NCBI GenBank assembly: GCA_030630315.1
Contig: DAOVNI010000043.1
Coordinates: 1-9,087, forward strand
Length of the DNA stretch: 9,087 nt
DNA from: Phycisphaerae bacterium
GTDB lineage: Bacteria > Planctomycetota > Phycisphaerae > Sedimentisphaerales > Anaerobacaceae
Reading direction: 5' to 3'
The notes under the pieces were generated by a model. It did not search any database. It was not told the origin of the DNA and saw only the letters and a program-made list of their open reading frames with translations. Within the stretch, counting starts at the first letter, position 1. Every line of letters starts with the position of its first letter. Shown here piece by piece: positions 1 to 7,370 of this stretch. Made by a program: the position numbers and the translations under genes.

Positions 1-107
1 ATAGCTTCTTCAACCGTGGCGCCCTCGGAAACACAGCCGGGAATAGCGGGACATTCAACCACATAACCCGAAACTTCACCGGGACGGATAATTACTTTGT
101 ACTTCAT
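1..107 (-). CDS. hicB: HicB-family antitoxin, N-terminal part (cut by window edge)
   Basis: Only the first 35 codons lie in the window. The peptide begins MKYKVIIRPGEVSGYVVECP and continues into IPGCVSEGATVEEA. This is the usual N-terminus of the HicB/UPF0150 fold: a beta-strand opening, 'G-Y-VVECPAIPGC-S-G-T-EEA', and then the start of a helix. HicB proteins neutralise the HicA mRNA interferase and often repress their own operon. The ATG at 107-105 is preceded by AGAGGT (114-119), 6-7 nt upstream, which supports the start. No hicA lies upstream, where the secreted-protein gene sits, so any hicA partner must be downstream, outside the window. Many HicB-like proteins of this short type exist without a visible HicA, so an orphan is possible. 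The family call is fairly sure; toxin pairing cannot be judged. Confidence 0.8.
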   Translation of the reverse strand, partial: MKYKVIIRPGEVSGYVVECPAIPGCVSEGATVEEA

Positions 108-126
108 ATTATTACCTCTGATTAAG

Positions 127-155
127 AATATACTGCATCTTCGAAACAATAGCAA
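127..155 (-). promoter_or_regulatory. Putative sigma70-type promoter of the hicB-like gene
   Basis: On the minus strand TTGCTA (155-150) and TATATT (132-127) are separated by exactly 17 nt. The -10 matches consensus at 5 of 6 positions and the -35 at 4 of 6. A start near 120 would give a leader of about 13 nt containing the AGAGGT SD. Predicted by eye only. Confidence 0.45.
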
Positions 156-168
156 CAACAATTCCGTC

Positions 169-183
169 GCTCGATTCACGAGC
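169..183 (-). terminator. Small hairpin after the secreted-protein gene, possible weak terminator
   Basis: GCTCG (169-173) and CGAGC (179-183) form a perfect 5-bp stem with a 5-nt loop, 8 nt beyond the TGA of the secreted-protein gene. No clean T-run follows, only a T-rich stretch, so termination here would be weak. The position is suggestive but the stem is short. Confidence 0.25.
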
Positions 184-191
184 CACGAATA

Positions 192-1625
192 TCAGTACCA
201 GCTCGCTTCCCAGAGCCAAGCGTTGGCGAGATAAGCAAAATCTATGAAGTTGACTGTCCCGTCAAGGTTGAAATCGGCAATATTGGTGTAAGTGCCCGGC
301 TCCCAGATGATATTACAGTCACCTGACAGGCCACCCTGTGGGATTATCCGGCCGCCTATCATATGAATAATTCCGTTGTTACATGTTGTGTGCCCGGTAA
401 TCAGGGTTGTCCCGTCGCTTATCTGGAGCGTAGCGTTCGGGTCAATTGTCACCTTGCCGACAATGTTCGTCGGCCCGCTAAGTCTGATTACACCGTTCAG
501 GTCTATGAACACATCGCCAGTGATTCCGCCGAAGCCTGCAAATTTGGCCCCAGCTTTTTGTACTACCTTTCCCGCTCCCAATGTCCCGCCATGCAGCTTG
601 ATTATCCCGTTTGGCTCATTGTTCAGATTACAATCAAAAACAACAGAACCATCAGCATTGACCTCGATTCTCCCCTGATTATTGACCCCTGCTGTAGATG
701 GTTGAATATGCAGTGTTGCGCCAACGTGATTTTTCAGCTTGCCAGTGTTTGTCACAGAATCGTTGCTGCGAAGCAAAAGAGGCCCTGTGGAAGCACAGAT
801 TGTACCTTTGTTTTGGATTGATTGATTCGCGCCGACTACACCAAAACCTGTAATGTTGCCTGAACTGTTGTTGTTAAGGACCCCCTGACCGCTTTCCTCA
901 TCCCAATACAGAAGTGAACCACCAATTAGCCGGATCCTCCGGCTGTTGCGGAACTCATTCTCAAACCAGATTTGTCCTTGAGGATAGATGAGTATCAAGC
1001 CAGCATTATCTATATCACCTTCCTTAATCTCTGCCAAAGCTTCAACTTCTATTCTACCCCCTGAAAAATTGTACAAATTGCCATTGATCTCCGCCCCGGG
1101 ATCTTCAAACTCAAGCTTTGCTCCGTGATAGTTCGTCACATCGCCGATTACTTTAGTTTCAGCAAGCTCCAAGTAGCCATAGTTTCCTATATTGCCCCTA
1201 ATTTCCATTATACTTGATGGGTCGGACGAGATTTCCAGGTTGCCATAATTAGTCGTATCGCTGACAAGTTTAATCCCCTCAATCCCCATATCACCGTAGT
1301 TTGTCAAACCACTTACACTTATCAATCTTGGACAGCGGTTCAACAGCTTCCAGCCATCCAACTTAACTTCGCCGCGACAATCCAATTGGTTAATACTATG
1401 GTTCTGTCGTAGGTGAACGAATACTTCACCAACATCAGGGTCTATGGTTACGACAAAGGTGTCTGTCGGAGTATTGTCCGGCACAATAGGTGGATCCCAG
1501 TTGCTTGCGTTGTCCCAGTTGCCTTGGCTACCGCCAACCCAGGTTGAATGGATGACATCAGCTTGAACTTGACAAGCCGAAAAAACTAATACAACAGCCG
1601 CTAAAATCAATGCTTTTCTAAACAT
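192..1625 (-). CDS. Secreted beta-helix-like repeat protein with C-terminal dockerin-type motif
   Basis: A 477-residue exported protein of unknown specific function. Residues 1-22 form a signal peptide: MFRK, a hydrophobic core, then FSACQVQA. Cleavage could be by signal peptidase I after VQA; FSAC is a poor lipobox, so lipoprotein export is possible but less likely. The early 'W-GG-QGNWDNASNWDPP' block resembles the start of surface repeat proteins with autotransporter-like passenger repeats. From about residue 108 to 430, irregular units keep returning to N-x-G turns followed by alternating hydrophobic residues (TNYGNLEIS, GNYGYLELA, NNQGRIEV), as in a right-handed parallel beta-helix. Residues 451-462 (DFNLDGTVNFID) are a textbook dockerin calcium loop, followed by FAYLANAW. 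Only one of the two dockerin halves is present, which is common in Planctomycetota and does not imply a cellulosome. The ATG start has GGAGG (1632-1636) 6 nt upstream. Probably an envelope or extracellular protein, monocistronic. Confidence 0.82.
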   Translation of the reverse strand: MFRKALILAAVVLVFSACQVQADVIHSTWVGGSQGNWDNASNWDPPIVPDNTPTDTFVVTIDPDVGEVFVHLRQNHSINQLDCRGEVKLDGWKLLNRCPRLISVSGLTNYGDMGIEGIKLVSDTTNYGNLEISSDPSSIMEIRGNIGNYGYLELAETKVIGDVTNYHGAKLEFEDPGAEINGNLYNFSGGRIEVEALAEIKEGDIDNAGLILIYPQGQIWFENEFRNSRRIRLIGGSLLYWDEESGQGVLNNNSSGNITGFGVVGANQSIQNKGTICASTGPLLLRSNDSVTNTGKLKNHVGATLHIQPSTAGVNNQGRIEVNADGSVVFDCNLNNEPNGIIKLHGGTLGAGKVVQKAGAKFAGFGGITGDVFIDLNGVIRLSGPTNIVGKVTIDPNATLQISDGTTLITGHTTCNNGIIHMIGGRIIPQGGLSGDCNIIWEPGTYTNIADFNLDGTVNFIDFAYLANAWLWEASWY

Positions 1626-1686
1626 AATCCACCTCCGTTTCTGAATTGTGTTGTGTATAAGTTTGATTATTGAAGAACAACCAATG

Positions 1687-1714
1687 ATTATAGCAAAATG
1701 CCATTCTAATTCAA
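1687..1714 (-). promoter_or_regulatory. Sigma70-type promoter of the secreted repeat protein gene
   Basis: Minus-strand TTGAAT (1714-1709) and a perfect TATAAT (1692-1687) are spaced by 16 nt. Transcription would start near 1680, leaving a leader of roughly 55 nt that ends in the strong SD GGAGGTGG (1629-1636). Its position ahead of the gene and the perfect -10 make this a credible promoter. Confidence 0.6.
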
Positions 1715-1749
1715 CAAAAATTGCGGAATTTGCGCAAAATTGTTTTTTC

Positions 1750-1778
1750 TTGACATTCCTGCAAACCGCCTTTATTTG
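1750..1778 (+). promoter_or_regulatory. Weak candidate promoter upstream of topA
   Basis: A perfect -35 hexamer TTGACA (1750-1755) is followed 17 nt later by TATTTG (1773-1778), which matches only 3 of 6 -10 positions. TTTATT at 15-nt spacing is an alternative. If used, it would give a leader of about 160 nt that transcribes the heptamer repeat. Another partial element, TTGATA (1875-1880), lies nearer the gene, also without a good -10. Confidence 0.3.
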
Positions 1779-1823
1779 TCCATTTCTAAATTTTATTGTG
1801 AAAATCGCCGATAAGTGGTTCGT

Positions 1824-1858
1824 GACGCTCGATGCTCGATACTTGATGCTCGATACTC
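1824..1858. repeat. Heptanucleotide tandem repeat, consensus GATRCTC, five units
   Basis: Five 7-bp units follow without a gap: GACGCTC, GATGCTC, GATACTT, GATGCTC, GATACTC. A degenerate continuation (GTTCAAG, AATCGAG) runs to about 1872. The period is strict although individual bases vary. Such heptamer arrays, giving translations like 'LDARYLMLDTR', are familiar in intergenic DNA of several environmental phyla including planctomycetes. Their function is unknown to me. Confidence 0.8.
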
Positions 1859-1877
1859 GTTCAAGAATCGAGCTTTG

Positions 1878-1898
1878 ATACGCCTGTCAGAAGCGTAT
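1878..1898 (+). promoter_or_regulatory. Inverted repeat in the topA leader
   Basis: ATACGC (1878-1883) and GCGTAT (1893-1898) form a perfect 6-bp inverted repeat around 9 nt, ending 47 nt before the topA ATG. It could be a leader hairpin or an operator half-site pair; there is no further evidence. Confidence 0.3.
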
Positions 1899-1945
1899 GT
1901 ATCCATATTTGAACTTTTATGTAGCTTCTACGGTAAAAAGACAGA

Positions 1946-4315
1946 ATGGCGAAATCGAATTCTAAAAAATCTCTGGTAATTGTCGAATCGCCGGCCAAGG
2001 CGAAAACGATAAACAAATATCTCGGCCCGGACTTTGAAGTAAAGGCCTCAATGGGCCACGTCCGCGATTTGCCTTCGAAAGGCCTCAACGTCGATATAGA
2101 AAACGGTTTCGAGCCGACCTACGAGATAACGCCCGGCAAAAAACGCACAGTGATATCACTACGGGCCGCTGCGAAAAAATGCCGGGACCTCTATCTGGCC
2201 ACCGACCTCGACCGTGAAGGCGAAGCAATCGCCTGGCACCTGGCACAAATCCTCGGCGTGCCGGAAGCAAAAACCTACCGCGTGATTTTCAATGCTATAA
2301 CCAAATCGGCAATAAAGCGTGCCTTTGCCGAACCGAAAAAAATCAATATGGACAAAGTTATGGCACAGCAGACCCGGCGAATCCTCGACCGCATAGTCGG
2401 CTATCAGATAAGCCCGCTGCTGTGGAAGAAAATCGCCTGGGGGCTGTCCGCCGGCCGGGTCCAGTCCGTCGCCGTCAAGATGATTGTCGAAAAAGAGAGG
2501 GAAATCCGCGGATTCAGGCCCGAAGAATACTGGCTTATTCCCGCTGTTTTCACCACCGATTTGCAAAGCGACTATCACCAGCAGTGGCTTGATTTTGTAA
2601 CGCCTGAAACCGAAGACGATAAACCCCCTACCATTGCGGAACAAAGCGAATGGCTGGCGGAGCATAATGCTTTTAAGGCTGAATTAGACAGAGTCGGTGA
2701 CGAAAAATTCGATGCATCCAACAAAGAACAAGCTGAGAAGGTATTTGGCGCGCTAAAGGACGCGGAGTTCAAGCTCACCGATATAGAAACCAAGCAGTCC
2801 ATTTCTCATCCATCGGCGCCTTTTATAACTTCCACATTGCAGCAGATCGCCGCAAATAAATTGGGCTTTGCGACAAAAAGAACTATGCGCGTAGCTCAGC
2901 AGCTGTATGAGGGTCTGGATTTAGGTTCGATGGGTCATCTGGGCCTTATTACTTATATGAGAACAGACAGCACACAACTCTCGGGCGAAGCCATCAACGA
3001 GGCACGCAGTTATATACAGAGGCATATCGGCCCCGATTACCTGCCCGAAAAAGCCAATGTTTACACTTCAAAGAAAAACGCCCAGCAGGCACACGAAGCT
3101 ATTCGGCCCACTGACGTTGATTTCACGCCGGCCGATATTAAGCCGTTTCTTACCGACGAGCAATTCAAACTCTACGACCTTATCTGGCGGCGCTTTATAG
3201 CCTGCCAGATGTTGCCAGCCAAATGGGACGTAACGAATCTGGATATCGCCGCGGAAACTTCCATCGGCCGCTGTTGCTATAAAACCACCGGCCGCGTCCT
3301 GGTCTTTGACGGCTTTACAAAAATCTGGACGACTACATCAACCGAACAGCGGCTGCCCGCAATGAAGGTTGGCCAGCGTTTAGCGGCAGTTGATATCAAG
3401 GCCGAGCAGCATTTTACCAAACCGCCTGCTCGATATACCGAAGGCTCACTGGTAAAGGCCCTCGAAAAAGAAGGTATCGGCCGGCCAAGCACTTACGCCA
3501 CAATCATCAGCACCGTCCAGGACCGTGGTTACGTCGAGAAGACGGACAAAAAGTTCTTCGCCACCGACCTCGGCGAGGTGGTTACCGACAAACTCAACGA
3601 ATACTTTCCGAAAATAATGGACATCGCCTTCACCCGCCATATGGAAGAGCAGCTCGACAAAATCGAAGAACATCACCTCGACTGGCTTGGTGTGTTAAAG
3701 GATTTTTACGGCCCGTTCAAGCAAAGTCTCGCCACAGCCACCAGGCAAATGAAACACGCCAAAGCCGAGGTCACCCCCAGCGAATATAAATGCCCCAAGT
3801 GCGGCCAGCCGTTCGTTTATAGATTCGGCAAAAACGGAAGGTTCCTGAGCTGCTCGGCCTATCCGGATTGCAAATCCACCTCCCCCTGTGACAAAGAAGG
3901 CAAGATGCTCGAAGAAAAGGTGAGCGAACATAAATGTCCCGTCTGCGGCAAGCCGATGGTGGAAAGAAACGGCCGGTTCGGCCCGTTCCTCGGATGCAGC
4001 GGCTATCCAGATTGCAAAACCATCCTCAATATCGACAAGGACGGGAACGTTTTGCCGCCCAAGCCGCCACCTGAGCCGACCGGCATTAAATGTTATAAGT
4101 GCAAAAACGGCGAGCTTGTTATCAGGCAGGGCAAAAAGGGCCCCTTCCTGGGCTGCGACAAGTTCCCAAAGTGCAGAACCATCATCAGCATCAAGGAACT
4201 GGACCATCTAAAGCAATTACAATCAGCCGGACAATGGCCACCTGAAACGTGGGAACAAGCAGACCAAATCCTCGGAAGAAAAAAGGGCGAAAAAAGAGTC
4301 GTTAATACTAAATAA
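1946..4315 (+). CDS. topA: DNA topoisomerase I (type IA)
   Basis: Relaxes negatively supercoiled DNA by cutting one strand through a 5'-phosphotyrosine link and passing the other strand. The 789-residue protein has the complete family layout. The N-terminal TOPRIM domain has catalytic Glu14 in VIVESPAKAKT and the acidic triad region D87-L-D89-R-E-G-E93. Clamp and gate domains follow, with active-site Tyr337 in LITYMRTDST, and the 'EALEKEGIGRPSTYA'-type block is present near residue 500 as KALEKEGIGRPSTYA. Three C-terminal four-cysteine zinc fingers lie between about 616 and 743 (CPKC..C..C, CPVC..C..C, CYKC..C..C). The start is set by the conserved MAKSNSKKSLVIVE opening; the SD is weak (AAAAAGACAG just upstream). 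Length and all key residues look normal, so it should be functional. The gene stands alone. Its C- and G-ending codons contrast with the A+T-richer genes that follow. Confidence 0.98.
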   Translation: MAKSNSKKSLVIVESPAKAKTINKYLGPDFEVKASMGHVRDLPSKGLNVDIENGFEPTYEITPGKKRTVISLRAAAKKCRDLYLATDLDREGEAIAWHLAQILGVPEAKTYRVIFNAITKSAIKRAFAEPKKINMDKVMAQQTRRILDRIVGYQISPLLWKKIAWGLSAGRVQSVAVKMIVEKEREIRGFRPEEYWLIPAVFTTDLQSDYHQQWLDFVTPETEDDKPPTIAEQSEWLAEHNAFKAELDRVGDEKFDASNKEQAEKVFGALKDAEFKLTDIETKQSISHPSAPFITSTLQQIAANKLGFATKRTMRVAQQLYEGLDLGSMGHLGLITYMRTDSTQLSGEAINEARSYIQRHIGPDYLPEKANVYTSKKNAQQAHEAIRPTDVDFTPADIKPFLTDEQFKLYDLIWRRFIACQMLPAKWDVTNLDIAAETSIGRCCYKTTGRVLVFDGFTKIWTTTSTEQRLPAMKVGQRLAAVDIKAEQHFTKPPARYTEGSLVKALEKEGIGRPSTYATIISTVQDRGYVEKTDKKFFATDLGEVVTDKLNEYFPKIMDIAFTRHMEEQLDKIEEHHLDWLGVLKDFYGPFKQSLATATRQMKHAKAEVTPSEYKCPKCGQPFVYRFGKNGRFLSCSAYPDCKSTSPCDKEGKMLEEKVSEHKCPVCGKPMVERNGRFGPFLGCSGYPDCKTILNIDKDGNVLPPKPPPEPTGIKCYKCKNGELVIRQGKKGPFLGCDKFPKCRTIISIKELDHLKQLQSAGQWPPETWEQADQILGRKKGEKRVVNTK

Positions 4316-4330
4316 ATTAGGGATTGTATT

Positions 4331-4346
4331 AGAAGAACGTTCTTCT
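4331..4346. promoter_or_regulatory. Perfect 16-bp palindrome, operator or topA terminator
   Basis: AGAAGAACGTTCTTCT is an exact 8+8 bp palindrome, 15 nt after the topA stop. With a four-base ACGT loop it could fold as a six-pair hairpin followed by a T-rich stretch, making a poor terminator. It also abuts the putative -35 of the sce7726-type gene, the usual place for a dimeric repressor or activator site. Both roles fit. Confidence 0.5.
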
Positions 4347-4373
4347 TTACTTAATTTTGAGTTTATGTATGAT
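4346..4373 (+). promoter_or_regulatory. Putative promoter of the sce7726-type gene
   Basis: TTTACT (4346-4351) and TATGAT (4368-4373) are 16 nt apart and match consensus at 4 of 6 and 5 of 6 positions. The start point would be near 4380, about 34 nt before the ATG. The palindrome at 4331-4346 touches the -35 box. Confidence 0.4.
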
Positions 4374-4413
4374 TGTAAAAAAGGTCCTGGCCTTGTTAAT
4401 GAATTGGTAAGTT

Positions 4414-5028
4414 ATGAATGATTTAGAGATAAGGCAAAACTTCCATAGGAAAAGATTGAGACGGCAACATGCCCAAGAAGATACGCTTGTGATTGATGAG
4501 CTTGGTTTGAATCATGGGAAATGTCGGGCCGATATTGCTGTGATTAACGGGCATCTTGTTGGATATGAGATTAAGAGCAATAACGATTCACTCCGCAGGC
4601 TTGAGAGGCAAGTAAAATCATATAACGCGGTTTTTGATATAGTTTATATAGTTATTGGTGACCGTTATATCAACTCTATCCAGAACTATATCCCTAAATG
4701 GTGGGGGGTGATAGTATCTGTAAGGGGCCCGAGAGGTGCTGTCAATTTTGATTTAATCCGTAAAGCTAAGACAAATAAAAGCATCGATCAGATATCTATA
4801 GCACAATTATTATGGCGTAATGAAGTGATAGAGATATTACAGCAGAAAAAACTGTCGCCCAAAAAACTTCGTCAGCCACGGGCAATACTATATCAATATT
4901 TGGTAGACACACTAAATATCTGTGAACTACGAAAATTTGTCAGAGAGTACCTTCAGAAGCGTAAAAACTGGCGATGTCCTGAGTTACCTTCTCGATGTGA
5001 TGGTTTGTACCAACCTGCCGCCATGTAG
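4414..5028 (+). CDS. sce7726-family protein, putative PD-(D/E)xK nuclease fold
   Basis: A 204-residue soluble protein that I recognise as sce7726-like, named after a Sorangium locus. The core is D28-E-x-G-x-x-H-G followed by D40-I-A-V-I-N-G-x-x-x-G-Y-E52-I-K54. D40, E52 and K54 have the spacing of a PD-(D/E)xK nuclease site, so nuclease activity is a reasonable inference but not shown. The following block (RRLERQVKSYNAVFD, then VYIVIGD) is typical of the family. The ATG at 4414 has only a weak GGTAA SD. The last 29 residues are encoded by DNA that also encodes, on the other strand, the end of the Beta-family gene. Family-like sequence seems to end near KNWR, so the last 15 or so residues may be an added tail. 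As I recall, sce7726 and sce7725/Beta-type genes are often neighbours, which fits here. Confidence 0.85.
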   Translation: MNDLEIRQNFHRKRLRRQHAQEDTLVIDELGLNHGKCRADIAVINGHLVGYEIKSNNDSLRRLERQVKSYNAVFDIVYIVIGDRYINSIQNYIPKWWGVIVSVRGPRGAVNFDLIRKAKTNKSIDQISIAQLLWRNEVIEILQQKKLSPKKLRQPRAILYQYLVDTLNICELRKFVREYLQKRKNWRCPELPSRCDGLYQPAAM

Positions 5029-6040
5029 AAAGGTTGCCGGTTTTAGCATTCTTATTTGCACATGTCTGGATATAGTCATCTCCCCATGAAAAGTCCGGTC
5101 CGTAATAATAACGAGAAGCCAAAACCTTTTGGCTAAGTTCATGATATTGCTCATAACCGTGATCTCTAACGTTATCCCCCTTTACAATATACCAACGGTC
5201 ATCAATAGTATACCTGATTGTTGCACGAGGCTTTACTACTCTCCAATCAAGTTCAGGAATCACAGGATAATTAATGGCATAGTCACCAAAAGCGGGAAGT
5301 CGTAATCCCGCTCTTTGGAAATTAGCAACCAGTATCTTGTATAGCTGCCATTCAAACCGGGGAATAATTTCTCCTCCTAGTTTAATGCCGGCCATTGTCT
5401 CAGGAAAAGAGGTGCCTATAATTGTAAAGGTTCGCCAGTCATTTAAATAAGGTAGTTTGCTCACTATTTGCTGAATAGCCATTGAGAATCCTTCAAGTGG
5501 GATAAAACTTGGTGCACCTAAATCAATAATAAGATCACAGCTTTCTGATTTAATCTTCAATCTCGATAACAAAGAGTCGAGATCCTCTTTGAGCGATCCT
5601 TTTGCAGCTTGTTCTATTTTTATTCTTAGACAAATCCCGGATTTGCTCTTAGTAAAAACTTTTCTGATCTCTCGCTGATATGCATCGTCTCTGTCGAGTC
5701 CAGTCACAGGTATGGCTGAACACATCCTCTGCCGCAGTCCATCGAATACAAAGAAAACTGGATGAATTCCTGTGGCCATTCGTTCATTAGGCCTAATGAG
5801 ATGCAAGTCGACAAAACAAAGTTGTCTCCCCCATTTCTGAAGAACCCGTTTTGTGAAAGGAGCCAAATGCTTATCTATTGTTTTTGATCTTGTACCTTTT
5901 TCGAAATCATACCCAATTTCTGGAACCTCTATTAGTGGTGTAAACATACGCCTAGTCGTAGGAGGTAATTGAAACACGGCTTGATACTCCCCCTGTTTCC
6001 ATCGTAGGCATGGAACATAATGAGAATGGTCAAAGTTCAT
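4940..6040 (-). CDS. Beta-family protein (PF14350-type, sce7725-like), function unknown
   Basis: A protein of 366 residues matching the Beta_protein family, whose biochemical role I do not know. Hallmarks are the opening HYVPCLRWKQGEYQA followed by TPLIEVP, the middle strands DLHLI and CDLIIDLGA, and the C-terminal block WRQVGTNHHIEKV, which is usual for the family end. Translation could open at a GTG at 6055, but the ATG at 6040 is preceded by a full AAGGAG (6047-6052) at 6-nt spacing and gives the conserved start MNFDHSHYVP, so I chose it. It is the last gene of a three-gene operon, 14 nt after the XRE/ImmA gene stop, and its SD lies in that gap, implying tight co-translation. Its 3' end overlaps the convergent sce7726-type gene by 89 bp. 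No signal peptide or membrane segment is visible. Confidence 0.85.
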   Translation of the reverse strand: MNFDHSHYVPCLRWKQGEYQAVFQLPPTTRRMFTPLIEVPEIGYDFEKGTRSKTIDKHLAPFTKRVLQKWGRQLCFVDLHLIRPNERMATGIHPVFFVFDGLRQRMCSAIPVTGLDRDDAYQREIRKVFTKSKSGICLRIKIEQAAKGSLKEDLDSLLSRLKIKSESCDLIIDLGAPSFIPLEGFSMAIQQIVSKLPYLNDWRTFTIIGTSFPETMAGIKLGGEIIPRFEWQLYKILVANFQRAGLRLPAFGDYAINYPVIPELDWRVVKPRATIRYTIDDRWYIVKGDNVRDHGYEQYHELSQKVLASRYYYGPDFSWGDDYIQTCANKNAKTGNLSTWRQVGTNHHIEKVTQDIASFYASEGTL

Positions 6041-6054
6041 TATATTCTCCTTCA

Positions 6055-7353
6055 CTATGAAAAGTAGACATCCGGAAATAGCTTTCTTACTTTGCCCTGT
6101 CCGACCATATCTTTAAGAATTATATAATTATTAGCTTCTTTTCTTATCCTTCCTGCAACTATTGCCGGATGAATGTGTAGTTCTTGTGCGAAATCTTTGA
6201 TAGAATCTTCACTTCTTAGATAACGGGCCAAGGCCGTATTCCATTTGTCTTCAGGAACTAAGACTTCACCCGCTTGCTCATCTGCTTCTTTTTCAATGTC
6301 CTCAGCTTCCACATCGAGGTCATCAAATATGCTTTCTACATCTCCCTTGTGTAGGTGCTTCATTATATGGACAAGCTCATGGAAAAGAACAAACCAGAAA
6401 TTATCGAGCCTGTCAAAACGCAATGTCATCCCAATTATTGGTGAACCATCAGAAAGTAAAATAGCAGCTCCATCTAGATGGGTTTGAGGCAGATGTGGTT
6501 CAATAACTAGACGAATCCCGGAATCCTGCAAGTAGTTAACGGCTTTTTGAGGACCATCTTTTTCGATACTTATATGGGCAAGTTCATTCAGCCATTCATT
6601 AGTAATTGCCTTTTGTTTGTATTTGCTTACCACTTCCTTTCCCTTTTTTTTAGCGAGGTCTATAATTCGACATTGCCAAGCAAGAAGAGCATACCAATTT
6701 ACAACGCCTCCTAAACGCACACGTTGACGTGCAAACGCTTGGACCGGACTATCAAGAGAATCTGTCACGAATTCCTTGACAAGTTCCTCAGCATTTGCCC
6801 TAGCCTCTTCCAAAGAGTCGGGAGATTCCTTAAACCAATTGCGACGATACATCTCCTTAATCGGGAACTGGTCCCATGCTAAATCATCATCTTTTCCCTC
6901 ATCAAAAGGTCTTTGCGATGTTGCTTTGAATTCAGCAATTTCACTTATATTCAGGCCGAGCGCATCTGAAACACCTGCAAGGCGACGCAAATTCGCAGAA
7001 GCGTACTCTTCTGCTTCATATCTCTGGATCTGCTGTTCCTTCAAACCAATAGCATCTGCAAGCTGACGCTGTGAAAATCCTTTAGCAATACGTGCCCTGA
7101 TAAGAATACTTGGCAATTCTTCCAAGTTCGGTGCCTTTAGTATTTCAACAGTTCCAGATTTTAGTGTTTCATATTCATGAAGTTGCAGAGAAAGGTTTTC
7201 GTATTCGCTGCGCAGTGCTGCTAGTTCTGCCTTCGCTAGAATTTTCGACTTTGTTCGTTTAGTGGCTGCTTTTGTATCAAAAGCGTCAATTGCCGTCTTA
7301 AGTTTTTCTATTTGGGAACTTGTGATTCGGTACTGCCGCTCATTTGTTATCAT
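6055..7353 (-). CDS. XRE-family HTH regulator fused to ImmA/IrrE-type metallopeptidase
   Basis: A protein of 432 residues with three parts. Residues 10-65 are a charged, helical, probably coiled-coil segment. Residues about 82-138 are an XRE helix-turn-helix (RARIAKGFSQRQLADAIGLK, then QQIQRYE). A C-terminal ImmA/IrrE (COG2856) domain carries zinc site H325-E-L-V-H329 and a downstream E356-A-D-x-x-A, the expected third ligand, so the protease site looks intact. Such proteins cleave or bind repressors in response to stress, as ImmA (ICEBs1) and IrrE (Deinococcus) do, and many sit in toxin-antitoxin or defence operons. A TTG at 7374 could extend the frame, but the ATG at 7353 has AAAAGGA (7361-7367) at 7 nt and is preferred. 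It follows the DUF6932-type gene by 17 nt and precedes the Beta-family gene by 14 nt. It is the likely regulator of the operon promoter at 7825-7853. Confidence 0.92.
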   Translation of the reverse strand: MITNERQYRITSSQIEKLKTAIDAFDTKAATKRTKSKILAKAELAALRSEYENLSLQLHEYETLKSGTVEILKAPNLEELPSILIRARIAKGFSQRQLADAIGLKEQQIQRYEAEEYASANLRRLAGVSDALGLNISEIAEFKATSQRPFDEGKDDDLAWDQFPIKEMYRRNWFKESPDSLEEARANAEELVKEFVTDSLDSPVQAFARQRVRLGGVVNWYALLAWQCRIIDLAKKKGKEVVSKYKQKAITNEWLNELAHISIEKDGPQKAVNYLQDSGIRLVIEPHLPQTHLDGAAILLSDGSPIIGMTLRFDRLDNFWFVLFHELVHIMKHLHKGDVESIFDDLDVEAEDIEKEADEQAGEVLVPEDKWNTALARYLRSEDSIKDFAQELHIHPAIVAGRIRKEANNYIILKDMVGQGKVRKLFPDVYFS

Positions 7354-7370
7354 AATAGTATCCTTTTCTG

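Larger units (their letters stand above)
1626..1945. other. Divergent intergenic region between the secreted-protein gene and topA
   Basis: These 320 nt hold no convincing gene. From left to right they contain the SD and promoter of the minus-strand gene, an A+T-rich centre, a consensus TTGACA (1750-1755) without a good -10, the heptamer tandem repeat at 1824-1858, and a small inverted repeat in the topA leader. An open frame at 1648-1878 reads through the repeat, has no SD and looks like no known protein. Confidence 0.7.

Noticed and set aside
363..821. Long plus-strand open frame opposite the secreted repeat protein gene
   Set aside because: It has no SD, its Cys- and Ser-rich sequence fits no family, and it lies fully antisense to a gene with signal peptide, repeats and a calcium-loop motif.
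192..1625. Cellulosome component
   Set aside because: Only one dockerin half and no catalytic domain; half-dockerin tails are frequent in planctomycetes without cohesins.
1824..1872. CRISPR array
   Set aside because: Units are 7 bp and contiguous, with no spacers, and no cas gene is present; the same holds for 8088-8129.
1648..1878. 76-codon frame ahead of topA
   Set aside because: It crosses promoter DNA and the heptamer array; the tail LDARYLMLDTR is the translation of the repeat.
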